Shown here: positions 1 through 9,532 of the stretch, one piece after another
How the letters are laid out: every line of letters starts with the position of its first letter
How positions within the stretch are numbered: position 1 is the first letter of the stretch
Source: Tersicoccus phoenicis
Lineage (GTDB): Bacteria > Actinomycetota > Actinomycetes > Actinomycetales > Micrococcaceae
DNA: 64,000 nucleotides
Direction of reading: 5' to 3'
Assembly (NCBI RefSeq): GCF_001968835.1
Contig: NZ_MRDE01000009.1
Location: forward strand, 62,001-126,000
Notes under the pieces: generated by a model
What the model was told of the DNA's origin: nothing
What the model saw: the letters and a program-made list of their open reading frames with translations, nothing else
The model's database searches: none
Translations under genes and position numbers: made by a program

Positions 1-911
<911 letters not shown>

Positions 912-1020
912 CCAGTGCCCCTACCGGTCCCGTCCAGGTGATGCTCTGCCCGTGCCGGCGTCTTCGGCTCCACCGGCGGGGCTAACCCGGTCAGCGGCCG
1001 CGATGGCGCAGAATCGGCGC

Positions 1021-1524
1021 ATGGACGAGCACGACGAGGCGGCACGGATCATCGGACGCTCCCTCAGCACGCTCGTCGCCCTGAGCATCGTCACGATCGC
1101 CGTCGTCGGGGTTCTGGGCGCCCTGGGCCCGACCCAGTTCTGGCCGTGGCTGGCCTCCTGGCTCGTTCCCTGGGCGCAGACCTCCGGCTTCGCGGGCGCT
1201 GCCGCCTCGGTGGGTGGCCTGGCCGCGGTCATCGGTGCCGTGATCGCCTACCGAGGGGCACGGCGTCAAGCAGATGTGGCGCGGGCCGCCGCTGACAAGG
1301 CGGAGACCTGGCGCCGCGTCCAGTGGGCGTTCGACCTGCTGCTCGAAGGCGACCCCGATGCAAGTGTCGTGGCCTGGTTGACTCTCGCCTCCATCGTCGA
1401 GGACGAAGCCCACACCGACGCCGCGGACAAATCGCTGGTGCAGAGTGTCCTCGAGGTGTCCGGCTTCCAGCTGTCCGACTACCTGGACGAGCACCCCGGT
1501 GACGGGACAGGCGCCTCCGCGTAG
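1021..1524 (+). CDS. small two-helix membrane protein, unknown function
   Basis: Predicted protein of 167 residues that I do not recognise. Two hydrophobic stretches (about residues 14-35 and 56-80) are followed by a basic turn (YRGARRQAD) and an acidic, helical cytoplasmic tail. An in-frame ATG at 1003 is an alternative start with no better ribosome site. The stop is 26 bp before the next small gene, whose Shine-Dalgarno lies in the gap, so the two may form a unit. Codon use matches the neighbours. Confidence 0.6.
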   Translation: MDEHDEAARIIGRSLSTLVALSIVTIAVVGVLGALGPTQFWPWLASWLVPWAQTSGFAGAAASVGGLAAVIGAVIAYRGARRQADVARAAADKAETWRRVQWAFDLLLEGDPDASVVAWLTLASIVEDEAHTDAADKSLVQSVLEVSGFQLSDYLDEHPGDGTGASA

Positions 1525-1550
1525 AGTGGATGACTGAGGAGGGAACACAG

Positions 1551-1772
1551 ATGGCACTGATCAACCCCGCTGCGGGATCGACGTCGTTCGGTCGTGCCCG
1601 GCGGCGGAAGTCCGTCGATCCCGCCACGACCCGCAAGGTCAGCGAACGGACCACGATCACCCACCGTGAGGCCGTCGCAGCAGCGCGTGCGAACGTGGCC
1701 GCCAGCCGGGTCCTCGGCGTCACGACGGACCCGCGGGTGGCCGCCTTGGCGAAGGAACCCCTGACCGACTGA
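1551..1772 (+). CDS. small basic hypothetical protein
   Basis: Predicted 73-residue soluble protein of unknown function, Arg/Ala-rich with no membrane segment. I chose ATG 1551 rather than ATG 1530 because a good Shine-Dalgarno (GAGGAGGGA) ends six bases before it. It follows the small membrane protein closely and precedes the serA promoter. No catalytic motif is visible. The size and arrangement could suit an accessory protein of the membrane partner, but nothing in the sequence shows this. Confidence 0.5.
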   Translation: MALINPAAGSTSFGRARRRKSVDPATTRKVSERTTITHREAVAAARANVAASRVLGVTTDPRVAALAKEPLTD

Positions 1773-1832
1773 ACGGGCCTGCTGCACCACGCATGACCCC
1801 CTGTCGACTGCGGGTCGGACGGACCGACTAGT

Positions 1833-1838
1833 TAGGCT
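1833..1838 (+). promoter_or_regulatory. candidate -10 box for serA
   Basis: TAGGCT lies about 57 bp before the serA GTG and fits the actinobacterial TANNNT -10. No convincing -35 is seen. The transcript would have a leader of about 50 bases carrying the GAAGGA ribosome site. Confidence 0.45.
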
Positions 1839-1895
1839 GGGACGGGCCTTCCCGCTCGCTGCGTCCATCTCGTTCGTCCCGTCCGAAGGAACCGT

Positions 1896-3539
1896 GTGAC
1901 CACTGCTGCCGCTGCCGTGTCTTCTGCCGCCCCCGCCCCCGCCCCCGCCCCCGCCCGTCCCGTCGTGCTGATCGCGGAGGAACTCTCCCCGGCCACCATC
2001 GAGGCCCTCGGGCCCGATTTCGAGGTTCGCCGCGCCGACGGTGCCGACCGGGCGGAACTGCTGCCCGCGATCGCCGACGTCGACGCCGTCCTGATCCGGT
2101 CCGCGACCCGGCTGGACGCCGAGGCCATTGCCGCGGCCTCGAAGCTGAAGGTGATCGCCCGGGCCGGAGTCGGCCTGGACAATGTCGACGTCGCCGCCGC
2201 CACCCGGGCGGGCGTGATGGTGGTCAACGCCCCGACGTCGAACATCATCTCCGCGGCGGAACTGACCGTCGGCCACATCCTCTCCCTGGCCCGGAACATC
2301 CCGCAGGCTCACGCGTCGCTGAAGGCCGGCGAGTGGAAGCGCTCCAAGTTCTCCGGCGTCGAACTGTTCGAGAAGACCATCGGCATCATCGGCCTGGGCC
2401 GGATCGGGGGCCTCGTCGCCGAGCGGGTCAAGGCCTTCGGCACCGAGGTGATCGCCTACGACCCCTACGTCACCTCCGCCCGCGCCGCGCAGATGGGGGT
2501 CCGCCTGGTGGACCTGGACACGCTGCTCGCCGAGGCGGACTTCGTCACCATCCACATGCCGAAGACGCCCGAGACGCTCGGCATGCTCGGCGCCGACGCG
2601 TTCGCCAGGATGAAGGACACCGCGTTCGTGATCAACGTCGCCCGCGGCGGCCTGGTGGACGAGGCCGCCCTGGACGAGGCGATCACCGCCGGCAGCATCG
2701 CCGGCGCCGCCATCGACGTCTTCACCTCCGAGCCGGCCACGGATCTGCCGTTCATGGGGCACGAGCGCGTCGTCGTCACTCCGCACCTGGGCGCCTCGAC
2801 CGGGGAAGCGCAGGAGAAGGCCGGCGTCTCCGTGGCCCGCTCCGTACGGCTGGCGCTGGCCGGGGAACTCGTGCCGGACGCGGTCAACGTCGCCGGCGGC
2901 GTCATCCACCCGGACGTGCGGCCCGGCATCCCGCTGATCGAGAAGCTCGGCCGGATCCTCACCGCGCTGGCCGCCGGATCGGTGACCCAGGTGGAGGTGC
3001 ACGTCGCCGGGGAGATCGTCGAGCACGACGTGACGTCGCTGCAGCTCGCCGCGCTCAAGGGGGTGTTCCAGGACATCGTCTCCGAGCACGTCTCCTACGT
3101 GAACGCCCCGGTCCTGGCCGAGCAGCGCGGTGTCGCAGTGCGGCTGACCACCACCGCCGAGTCCCCGGACTACCGCAACCAGCTCACCGTGCGCGGCGCC
3201 CTGTCCGACGGTCGACAGGTGGAGGTCTCGGGCACCCTGACCGGGCCGAAGCAGAACCAGAAGCTCACCGGCATCAACGGGTACGAACTGGAGATGCCGC
3301 TGGACGACCACCTGATCGTCGTCATCTACCGGGACCGGCCCGGCGTCATTGCCGTGATGGGCTCCGTGCTGGGGGACAAGGACGTCAACATCGCCGGCAT
3401 GCAGGTGGCCCGGACGGCCGAGGGCGGCCAGGCGCTGTCCGTGCTCGCGGTCGACTCCGTCGTCACCGCCGGCCAGCTCGAGGAGATCACGGAACGGATC
3501 GGTGCGGAGACCGTCCGTCAGGTGGATCTGACCGGGTGA
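1896..3539 (+). CDS. serA: D-3-phosphoglycerate dehydrogenase
   Basis: First committed step of serine synthesis: oxidises 3-phosphoglycerate with NAD. The 547-residue protein has the long actinobacterial layout: substrate/NAD domains with the Rossmann motif GLGRIGG near residue 166, catalytic Arg in NVARGGLVDE near 250 and His in TPHLGAST near 297, then an intervening domain, then an ACT domain from about 470 that usually binds serine. GTG 1896 is preferred because GAAGGA lies seven bases before it. The N-terminus has an Ala-Pro repeat (APAPAPAPA) from a C-rich slippage-prone tract. A perfect hairpin follows the stop. Confidence 0.97.
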   Translation: MTTAAAAVSSAAPAPAPAPARPVVLIAEELSPATIEALGPDFEVRRADGADRAELLPAIADVDAVLIRSATRLDAEAIAAASKLKVIARAGVGLDNVDVAAATRAGVMVVNAPTSNIISAAELTVGHILSLARNIPQAHASLKAGEWKRSKFSGVELFEKTIGIIGLGRIGGLVAERVKAFGTEVIAYDPYVTSARAAQMGVRLVDLDTLLAEADFVTIHMPKTPETLGMLGADAFARMKDTAFVINVARGGLVDEAALDEAITAGSIAGAAIDVFTSEPATDLPFMGHERVVVTPHLGASTGEAQEKAGVSVARSVRLALAGELVPDAVNVAGGVIHPDVRPGIPLIEKLGRILTALAAGSVTQVEVHVAGEIVEHDVTSLQLAALKGVFQDIVSEHVSYVNAPVLAEQRGVAVRLTTTAESPDYRNQLTVRGALSDGRQVEVSGTLTGPKQNQKLTGINGYELEMPLDDHLIVVIYRDRPGVIAVMGSVLGDKDVNIAGMQVARTAEGGQALSVLAVDSVVTAGQLEEITERIGAETVRQVDLTG

Positions 3540-3544
3540 GTACC

Positions 3545-3580
3545 GTCACCGCGGGCCGTCCGGATGCGGCCCGCGGTGAC
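3545..3580 (+). terminator. hairpin terminator after serA
   Basis: A perfect 14-bp stem (GTCACCGCGGGCCG / CGGCCCGCGGTGAC) with an 8-nt loop begins five bases after the serA stop. There is no U-tract, as is common for actinobacterial terminators. Confidence 0.75.
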
Positions 3581-3626
3581 TGCCCGGAGTGGCCGTCATG
3601 GTCCGGGGCGGCCGATGCCCGGCCAC

Positions 3627-3632
3627 TAGAAT
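3627..3632 (+). promoter_or_regulatory. -10 box for leaderless metG
   Basis: TAGAAT is followed by six bases and then the metG GTG, so the transcript probably begins at or next to the start codon. Confidence 0.6.
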
Positions 3633-3638
3633 GACCCG

Positions 3639-5192
3639 GTGACGTCCCCGGATACCCGCCCCGCCTACTATCTGACCACCGCCATCACCTACCCGAACGG
3701 TGCGCCGCACATCGGCCACGCGTACGAGTACATCTCGGCCGATGCCATGGCACGCTTCAAGCGTCTCGACGGGTTCGACGTCTTCTTCCTCACCGGCACG
3801 GACGAACACGGGCTCAAGATCGCCCAGACGGCCGAGAAGGAGGGCATCACCCCGAAGGAGTTCGTGGACCGGCAGGCGGCGGTCTACCGCGAGGTGCACG
3901 AGCTCCTCGGCACGAGCTACGACCGGCTCATCCGCACCACCGACCCGGACCACTACGGGGCGGCCCAGGACATCTGGAAGCGGATGGAGGCGAACGGGGA
4001 CATCTACCTCGGCAAGTACGAGGGCTGGTACTCGGTGCGTGACGAGGCGTTCTACGCCGAGGACGAGACCGTGGTCCGGGACGGGGTGCGGTACTCGAAG
4101 GAGTCCGACACCGAGCTGACCTGGACCGCCGAGGAGAGCTACTTCTTCCGCCTCTCCGCCTACCAGGAGAGGCTCCTGGCGCTGTACGAGGCGCAGCCGG
4201 AGTTCGGTGCCCCCCGGTACCGGTTCAACGAGGTCATCTCGTTCGTCAAGCACGGACTCGAGGACCTGTCGATCTCCCGCACGTCCTTCGACTGGGGTGT
4301 GCCCGTGCCGGACGCGCCCGGACACGTCATGTACGTCTGGGTCGATGCCCTGACGAACTATCTCACCGGTGTGGGGTACCCGGATGTCGAGTCCGCGCAA
4401 TTCGCCAGGTTCTGGCCCGCGGACCTGCACATCATCGGTAAGGACATCTCGCGGTTCCACGCGATCTACTGGCCGGCGTTCCTCATGAGTGCGGGCCTCG
4501 AACTGCCCAGGCGCGTCATGATCCACGGCTTCCTGCAGAACAACGGCGTCAAGATGTCCAAGTCCCTGGGCAACGTCGTGGCTCCGGCCGACATGATCGC
4601 GCAGTACGGGCTCGACCCGGTCCGGTACTTCCTCCTGCGTGAGGTGCCCTTCGGTGCGGACGGCAGCTACAGCCACGACGCGATCGTCGGCCGGAAGAAC
4701 GCGGACCTGGCCAACAACCTCGGCAACCTCGCCCAGCGGTCCCTGTCGATGGTCGCGAAGAACTGCGGGGGCGCGGTGCCGGAGCCGGGCGCGTTCACCG
4801 CCGAGGACGAGGGCCTGCTCGCGCGGGCCGCGGACCTGTTGCGGGTCAACCGCGAGGCCTACGCGGTGCAGGATTTCCACGGTGCGCTCGAGCAGACGTG
4901 GCGGGTGCTCGGCGACACCAACGCCTACTTCGCCGAGCAGGCCCCCTGGGTGCTGCGCAAGACGGACCCGGCCCGGATGGCCACCGTGCTCTACGTGACG
5001 CTGCAGGTGGTGCGCACGGTCGCCACCCTGGCCCAGCCGGTGATGCCGGAGTCGTGCGGCAAGCTGCTCGACCTGCTGGGCGTGACGGACGACGGGCGGG
5101 ACTTCGCGGCGCTGGACGCCCCGCTGACGCCGGGTACGCCGCTGCCGGCCCCCGTGCCGGTCTTCCCCCGGCACGAGGAACCGGCCGCCTGA
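3639..5192 (+). CDS. metG: methionyl-tRNA synthetase
   Basis: Charges tRNA-Met with methionine. A class I synthetase of 517 residues with the HIGH motif in PHIGHAYEY (about residues 24-27) and KMSKS in VKMSKSLGN (about 305), plus the TGTDEHG motif. The connective peptide lacks the zinc-knuckle cysteines, and there is no C-terminal tRNA-binding extension, which matches the short monomeric form. The start is GTG with no Shine-Dalgarno and a -10 box six bases upstream, so translation is probably leaderless. It sits between the serA terminator and a regulatory gap before the exported-protein operon. Confidence 0.97.
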   Translation: MTSPDTRPAYYLTTAITYPNGAPHIGHAYEYISADAMARFKRLDGFDVFFLTGTDEHGLKIAQTAEKEGITPKEFVDRQAAVYREVHELLGTSYDRLIRTTDPDHYGAAQDIWKRMEANGDIYLGKYEGWYSVRDEAFYAEDETVVRDGVRYSKESDTELTWTAEESYFFRLSAYQERLLALYEAQPEFGAPRYRFNEVISFVKHGLEDLSISRTSFDWGVPVPDAPGHVMYVWVDALTNYLTGVGYPDVESAQFARFWPADLHIIGKDISRFHAIYWPAFLMSAGLELPRRVMIHGFLQNNGVKMSKSLGNVVAPADMIAQYGLDPVRYFLLREVPFGADGSYSHDAIVGRKNADLANNLGNLAQRSLSMVAKNCGGAVPEPGAFTAEDEGLLARAADLLRVNREAYAVQDFHGALEQTWRVLGDTNAYFAEQAPWVLRKTDPARMATVLYVTLQVVRTVATLAQPVMPESCGKLLDLLGVTDDGRDFAALDAPLTPGTPLPAPVPVFPRHEEPAA

Positions 5193-5329
5193 TCCCTGCC
5201 GGACCCGCATCAGCGGCTGACTCGTCCGCCGGGGACTCTGCACGAGCGCTTCCGACGTCGACTCCCGGGACGACACGCCGATTTCACTGGCGGATTTGCA
5301 TCTCATGTGATTTAGTTACTGACCAGTAG

Positions 5330-5341
5330 ATGCAGCTGCAT
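5330..5341. promoter_or_regulatory. 12-bp perfect palindrome
   Basis: ATGCAGCTGCAT in the A/T-richer part of the leader region, upstream of the exported-protein operon. The position would suit a repressor or activator site; no regulator is identified. Confidence 0.3.
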
Positions 5342-5405
5342 GTTGTGTGGGGGATGCAGTGAATCGCTCGGTGATTGGGCACCGGGTGGTTACGCTTCGG
5401 GGGAT

Positions 5406-5428
5406 GCCGTGACGGTCACCGTCACGGC
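5406..5428. promoter_or_regulatory. 11-bp-arm inverted repeat (operator or leader hairpin)
   Basis: GCCGTGACGGT, one base, then ACCGTCACGGC: perfect arms around a single central base. It lies about 95 bp upstream of the start of the exported protein. The single-base centre disfavours an RNA hairpin and favours a dimeric protein site. Confidence 0.45.
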
Positions 5429-5521
5429 GGGCGCGCGCGCCGATCCGGGCGGTGGGTTTCCTCCGGGCTCCGGCGGAGGCACCTCGGGACCGTTCTTCCA
5501 CCTGCCTCGCAAGGATCGATG

Positions 5522-6145
5522 ATGACCACGCTCTCGTTCTCCCCTGCCCCGATCGACGGATCTCGCCGCCCCTGGCGGCGTCACGCCACCCGTGCCGTCG
5601 TCGCCGGCGCCCTGGCGGTCGGGCTGCTGACCGCCGGCGGCGGCACCTTCTCCCGCTGGTACGAGTCCCAGCCCCTGACCGGCGACACGATCTCCTCGGG
5701 CCAGCTGTCCATGACCCCGGCCACCACCACGCGGTGGAACGACCAGAACGGGCCGATCGACCCGGCCAGCTACCGGATGGTTCCCGGGGACACCGTCACG
5801 TTCGCCACCGACACCACCATCACCGCGGTCGGGGACAACCTGCGCGGCACGCTCGGCGTCGACCACTCCCGCCTGGTGGTCGCGGACCCGCCCGGTGCGG
5901 CCGGGCTGAACGTCAGCATGGTGGTCTCCGGCCTGACCGACACCAACGGCACCGACGGGTACACGGTGGTCGGCCAGAAGGGCGCGACCGTCAACGACAA
6001 CGGCCGAAAGGCGACGGTGACCATCACCATCGTGTGGCCGTCGACCCGCCCGGACGGCACCCCGTGGGGCAACGGCCCCGGCTCGGGAGAGGCGTCCAGC
6101 GTGGATCTGAGCACCGTTCGACTGGTGCTCTCCCAGAACGTGTAG
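5522..6145 (+). CDS. alternate-type signal-peptide exported protein (TasA/camelysin-like)
   Basis: Predicted secreted protein of 207 residues. A basic N-terminus ([10 protein letters not shown]) leads into a hydrophobic segment [17 protein letters not shown] and then GTFSRWYES, the arrangement of proteins processed by SipW-type signal peptidases in actinobacteria. The mature part is beta-rich, Thr/Gly/Asp-rich and cysteine-free, as expected for a surface fibre or matrix subunit. ATG 5522 is chosen over ATG 5519 because AAGGA lies six bases before it. The signal peptidase gene follows 15 bp later. The matrix role is inferred from the family and from the pairing. Confidence 0.75.
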   Translation: MTTLSFSPAPIDGSRRPWRRHATRAVVAGALAVGLLTAGGGTFSRWYESQPLTGDTISSGQLSMTPATTTRWNDQNGPIDPASYRMVPGDTVTFATDTTITAVGDNLRGTLGVDHSRLVVADPPGAAGLNVSMVVSGLTDTNGTDGYTVVGQKGATVNDNGRKATVTITIVWPSTRPDGTPWGNGPGSGEASSVDLSTVRLVLSQNV

Positions 6146-6160
6146 CGGGCGGAACCGGTG

Positions 6161-6814
6161 ATGGCTGTCCTGGCGACGTGGGCCTCCCCGGCGCGTCGTC
6201 GACCGACACCCGAGCCGGGCCCGTCCGCTACACCCCTCTCGGCCCTGCGCCGGGTGCTGTCCGCCGCGGCCGCCGCCGTCGTCGTCGCGGCGCTGCTCGC
6301 CCTCGTGGCCGTGCCGCGGGCGCTCGGCTGGGTGCCGCTGACCGTGCTGTCCGGATCGATGGAACCGGCCATTCCCACCGGCAGCCAGGTCGTCGTCCGG
6401 CCCGTCGGCTCGGCCGAGGACGTCGCGCGGGTGTCGATCGGCGACGTGATCACCTTCCTGCCGCGCCCGGACGATCCGACGCCGGTCACGCACCGGGTGG
6501 TCGCGGTCGGATCCGGTGCGGACGGGAAGCCGTCGTTCACCACGAAGGGCGATGCCAACCGCGACCCGGACGCCGCCGCGGTGACCGTCCTGCAGCTGCG
6601 CGGGGTGGTGATGTACCACGTGCCCGTGGCCGGGTACCTGGCCACCGCGGTGGACCCAAACCAGAAGCGCATCGTCGTCCTGATCGGCGGCATCGCTCTG
6701 GCCGGGTACGCCGGCTGGCAGCTGATCCAGGCGAGTCGAAGCTTCCGGCGGGAGCGCGCCGGCCGGGTCCGTCACCGGTCGCGCCCCGCTGGGGGCGTCA
6801 GCCCGTCCGAGTGA
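6161..6814 (+). CDS. sipW: signal peptidase I, SipW/ER type
   Basis: Membrane protease expected to cleave the signal of the preceding exported protein. A TM segment (about residues 30-55) is followed by SGSMEP with the catalytic Ser near residue 66. The general base is a His in PVTHRVV (near 111) instead of the Lys of ordinary bacterial LepB, which marks the ER/archaeal/SipW class. GDANRDPD follows, and a second TM lies near the C-terminus ([16 protein letters not shown]). GTG 6158 is possible, but GGGCGGA is better spaced to ATG 6161. Probably co-transcribed with the exported protein. Confidence 0.85.
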   Translation: MAVLATWASPARRRPTPEPGPSATPLSALRRVLSAAAAAVVVAALLALVAVPRALGWVPLTVLSGSMEPAIPTGSQVVVRPVGSAEDVARVSIGDVITFLPRPDDPTPVTHRVVAVGSGADGKPSFTTKGDANRDPDAAAVTVLQLRGVVMYHVPVAGYLATAVDPNQKRIVVLIGGIALAGYAGWQLIQASRSFRRERAGRVRHRSRPAGGVSPSE

Positions 6815-6848
6815 CGACACGAGATTCTCGCCATCCGACCCCCCCGGC

Positions 6849-6854
6849 TAGCCT
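6849..6854 (+). promoter_or_regulatory. -10 box for leaderless leuB
   Basis: TAGCCT followed by seven bases and the leuB ATG. No Shine-Dalgarno is present. Confidence 0.6.
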
Positions 6855-6861
6855 GAACCGC

Positions 6862-7926
6862 ATGAGTGAGAGCATCCGGCTGGCAGTGATCGGTGGCGAC
6901 GGCATCGGCCCGGAGGTGGTGGCCGAGGGACTGAAGGTGCTCGACGCCGCGCTGGCTGGCACCGACGTCACCGTCGAGAAGACCGACTTCGCGCTCGGTG
7001 CGGCGCACTGGCTGGAAACCGGCGAGGTGCTCGACGACGCCACGCTGGAACGGCTGCGCGGCTTCGACGCGATCGTGTTCGGCGCGGTCGGCGCGGCGCC
7101 GGGGGACACCCGCGTGCCCTCGGGGTTGATCGAACGGGACCTGCTGCTCAAGCTCCGGTTCAGCCTCGATCACTACGTCAACCTGCGGCCGTCGCTGCTG
7201 CCCGCCGGTGTGGCGAGTCCGCTCGCCGCGCCCGGGGAGATCGACTTCGTCGTCGTCCGCGAGGGCACCGAGGGCCCGTACGCGGGCAACGGCGGGCGAC
7301 TGCGCGCCGGGACGGACGCCGAGATCGCGACCGAGGTCTCCGTCAACACGGCGTTCGGCGTCCGCCGCGTCGTGCGGTACGCCTTCGAGCAGGCCGCCGC
7401 CCGGCCCCGCCGGAAGTTGACCTGGATCCACAAGACCAACGTGCTGGTTCATGCCGGACGCCTGTGGCAACGCGTCGTCGAGGAGGTCGCCGCCGACTAC
7501 CCGCAGGTGGCCGTCGACTACCTGCACGTCGACGCCGCCACGATCTTCCTGGTCACCGACCCGTCCCGGTTCGACGTCATCGTCACCGACAACCTCTTCG
7601 GGGACATCATCACCGACCTCGCGGGCGCCGTCGCCGGTGGCATCGGCCTGGCGGCGTCGGGCAACATCAACCCGGACCGGACGGCGCCGAGCATGTTCGA
7701 ACCGGTGCACGGCTCCGCGCCGGACATCGCCGGGCAGGGGATCGCCGACCCGACGGCGGCCATCCTCTCGGTCGCCATCATGCTGGAGACCCTCGGCCAG
7801 GCCGAGGCGGGCGCCCGGGTGCGGGCGGCGGTCGCGGCGGACCTCGCCACCCGTGGCCCGGCGCGGAGCGGCACGGTGGCGACCGGGGACGCGATTGCTG
7901 CTCAGCTCGCCGCGCGAGCACAATAG
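6862..7926 (+). CDS. leuB: 3-isopropylmalate dehydrogenase
   Basis: Oxidative decarboxylation of 3-isopropylmalate, the third step of leucine synthesis. The 354-residue protein begins with the NAD-site strand ([11 protein letters not shown]) and carries [17 protein letters not shown] and the metal-binding [11 protein letters not shown], then [12 protein letters not shown]. Length is normal for the actinobacterial subgroup. The gene is monocistronic-looking with a leaderless start, 49 bp before ilvE. leuC and leuD lie 13 kb away. Confidence 0.96.
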   Translation: MSESIRLAVIGGDGIGPEVVAEGLKVLDAALAGTDVTVEKTDFALGAAHWLETGEVLDDATLERLRGFDAIVFGAVGAAPGDTRVPSGLIERDLLLKLRFSLDHYVNLRPSLLPAGVASPLAAPGEIDFVVVREGTEGPYAGNGGRLRAGTDAEIATEVSVNTAFGVRRVVRYAFEQAAARPRRKLTWIHKTNVLVHAGRLWQRVVEEVAADYPQVAVDYLHVDAATIFLVTDPSRFDVIVTDNLFGDIITDLAGAVAGGIGLAASGNINPDRTAPSMFEPVHGSAPDIAGQGIADPTAAILSVAIMLETLGQAEAGARVRAAVAADLATRGPARSGTVATGDAIAAQLAARAQ

Positions 7927-7975
7927 GAGGGCAGCGGCGCCCCACGCCGCACGATCGACGAACGGTGAGGACGAG

Positions 7976-9064
7976 ATGACCACGGTTGCTGACGGATTGA
8001 CCTTCGCACGCACGCTGAGCGAGAACCCGCGCAGTGCGGCCGAGCGGGCGGAGATCCTGCAGAACCCCGGGTTCGGCGACTGGTTCACCGACCACACCGC
8101 CGTCATCGACTACCACGACGGCGCGTGGCACGACGCGCGGATCGAGCCGTACGGGCCGATCCCCATGGATCCGGCCTGCGCCGTCCTGCACTACGCCCAG
8201 GAGATCTTCGAAGGACTGAAGGCCTACCGACACGCCGACGGGTCCATCTGGACCTTCCGACCGGAGAAGAACGCCGCCCGGATGAAGCGCTCGGCGCACC
8301 GGCTGGCGCTGCCGCAACTGCCGGAGGAGTTGTTCGTCGAGTCGCTGCGGCAGCTCGTCGACGTGGATCGCGCGTGGGTGCCCGACGGGCAGGGCGAGAG
8401 CCTGTACCTGCGGCCGTTCATGTTCGCGACGGAGAACTTCCTCGGCGTCCGCCCGTCCCGCGAGGTCACCTACCGGGTGATCGCGTCGCCGGCCGGCAAC
8501 TACTTCGGCGGCGAGGTCGCCCCGGTGTCCATCTGGCTGTCCGAGCAGTACGCCCGGGCCGGCCGCGGCGGCACGGGCGCCGCCAAGTGCGGCGGCAACT
8601 ACGCCGCCTCCCTGCTGCCGCAGCTCGAGGCCGAGGCGCACGGCTGCAAGCAGGTGCTGTTCCTGGACGACGGCGCCGTCGAGGAACTCGGCGGCATGAA
8701 CGTCTTCTTCGTGTACGCCGACGGCCGGCTCGTCACTCCGGCCCTGTCCGGCTCGATCCTCGAGGGCGTCACCCGCGACTCCGTCCTGCAGCTGGGCCGC
8801 GACCGCGGCCTCGACGTCCAGGAGCGCCAGGTGATGATCGATGAGTGGCGCGACGGCGTGGAGTCCGGCCAGATCACCGAGGTGTTCGCCTGTGGCACCG
8901 CGGCCGTCATCACGCCGATCGGGGAGTTGAAGACCGAGCGCGGCACGGTCTCCTCGCCGGCGTCCGAGACCGGCGGTGTGACCATGGGCATCCGTGGGCA
9001 ACTCCTCGGCATCCAGACCGGTACCGCCGAGGACACCCACGGCTGGCTGACCCGGCTGGTGTGA
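7976..9064 (+). CDS. ilvE: branched-chain amino acid aminotransferase
   Basis: Last step of valine, leucine and isoleucine synthesis, a fold-type IV PLP enzyme of 362 residues. Visible motifs are LHYAQEIFEGLKAY, the PLP lysine region GTGAAKCGGNYAASL, and EELGGMNVFFVY, then FACGTAAVITPIG. The start ATG 7976 has GGTGAGGA just upstream. It is close behind leuB and probably partly co-transcribed. It converges with the next gene with only six bases between stop codons. Confidence 0.96.
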   Translation: MTTVADGLTFARTLSENPRSAAERAEILQNPGFGDWFTDHTAVIDYHDGAWHDARIEPYGPIPMDPACAVLHYAQEIFEGLKAYRHADGSIWTFRPEKNAARMKRSAHRLALPQLPEELFVESLRQLVDVDRAWVPDGQGESLYLRPFMFATENFLGVRPSREVTYRVIASPAGNYFGGEVAPVSIWLSEQYARAGRGGTGAAKCGGNYAASLLPQLEAEAHGCKQVLFLDDGAVEELGGMNVFFVYADGRLVTPALSGSILEGVTRDSVLQLGRDRGLDVQERQVMIDEWRDGVESGQITEVFACGTAAVITPIGELKTERGTVSSPASETGGVTMGIRGQLLGIQTGTAEDTHGWLTRLV

Positions 9065-9070
9065 GGGCTC

Positions 9071-9532
9071 TCACTCGGCGACGATGAGCGCCTGCGGGGC
9101 CGCCTGCTTCATCCGCGTGGACAGCCAAGCGAGCTGGGTGCCGGTCTCACCGTCGCAGCGGCTGACGACGTCGATCAGTTCCTGATCCCGCAGCCCCTGG
9201 GCGGCCTGCTCGACCGCCGTCCAGGTGATGTCGACGAGGCTTGCCAGCAGGTACAGGTCCTGCAGGTCCCGCAGCAGGCCCACGGGCCCGGACCGGGTCT
9301 GCGAGAGCTCGTCCGCGTGCAGCCGCTCCGGCTCGTCCTCCTCCGCCGCCTCCCCGTAGCGCTCCACGATCGGGGCCAGCGCCCGCTCGTGTGTCTCGCA
9401 CTGGTCGGCCAGGGACCGGCACAGGTAGTAGACGTCCGGTTCGGCCGCGTGGCCCTCGGCGACCTGGCGGAAGGACGCCGCGAGCGTGTGCTCGGACCGG
9501 TGCAGCAGGCCCAGGTAGATGGGCAGTTTCAT
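9071..9532 (-). CDS. small helical (ferritin-like?) protein coupled to molybdopterin oxidoreductase
   Basis: A 153-residue, probably all-helical soluble protein that I do not recognise as a named family. Four long helices can be drawn, with His/Glu/Cys residues at similar heights (HRSEHTL, LADQCETHERAL, WTAVEQAAQ, SRCDGETG), which loosely recalls four-helix ferritin-like or hemerythrin-like folds; this is a guess. Its ATG overlaps the TGA of the upstream oxidoreductase (ATGA), so the two are translationally coupled and the product is likely a partner, chaperone or small subunit of that enzyme. Confidence 0.6.
   Translation of the reverse strand: MKLPIYLGLLHRSEHTLAASFRQVAEGHAAEPDVYYLCRSLADQCETHERALAPIVERYGEAAEEDEPERLHADELSQTRSGPVGLLRDLQDLYLLASLVDITWTAVEQAAQGLRDQELIDVVSRCDGETGTQLAWLSTRMKQAAPQALIVAE

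Larger units (their letters stand above)
5193..5521 (+). promoter_or_regulatory. long leader and control region upstream of the exported-protein operon
   Basis: A 329-bp gap without a convincing gene. Its middle (about 5280-5400) is clearly richer in A/T than the surroundings and so likely holds the promoter of the downstream pair; TTGGGC near 5376 and TTACGCTT near 5390 are possible elements but imperfect. It also holds two dyads listed separately and a weaker CCTCCG/CGGAGG hairpin near 5460-5480. Short open frames here look like chance. Confidence 0.4.

Noticed and set aside
1479-3311. Long open frame of 610 codons opposite serA
   Set aside because: It is an antisense shadow caused by G+C-rich codon structure; its product is His/Arg/Gly/Asp-rich without domains, while serA on the other strand is complete.
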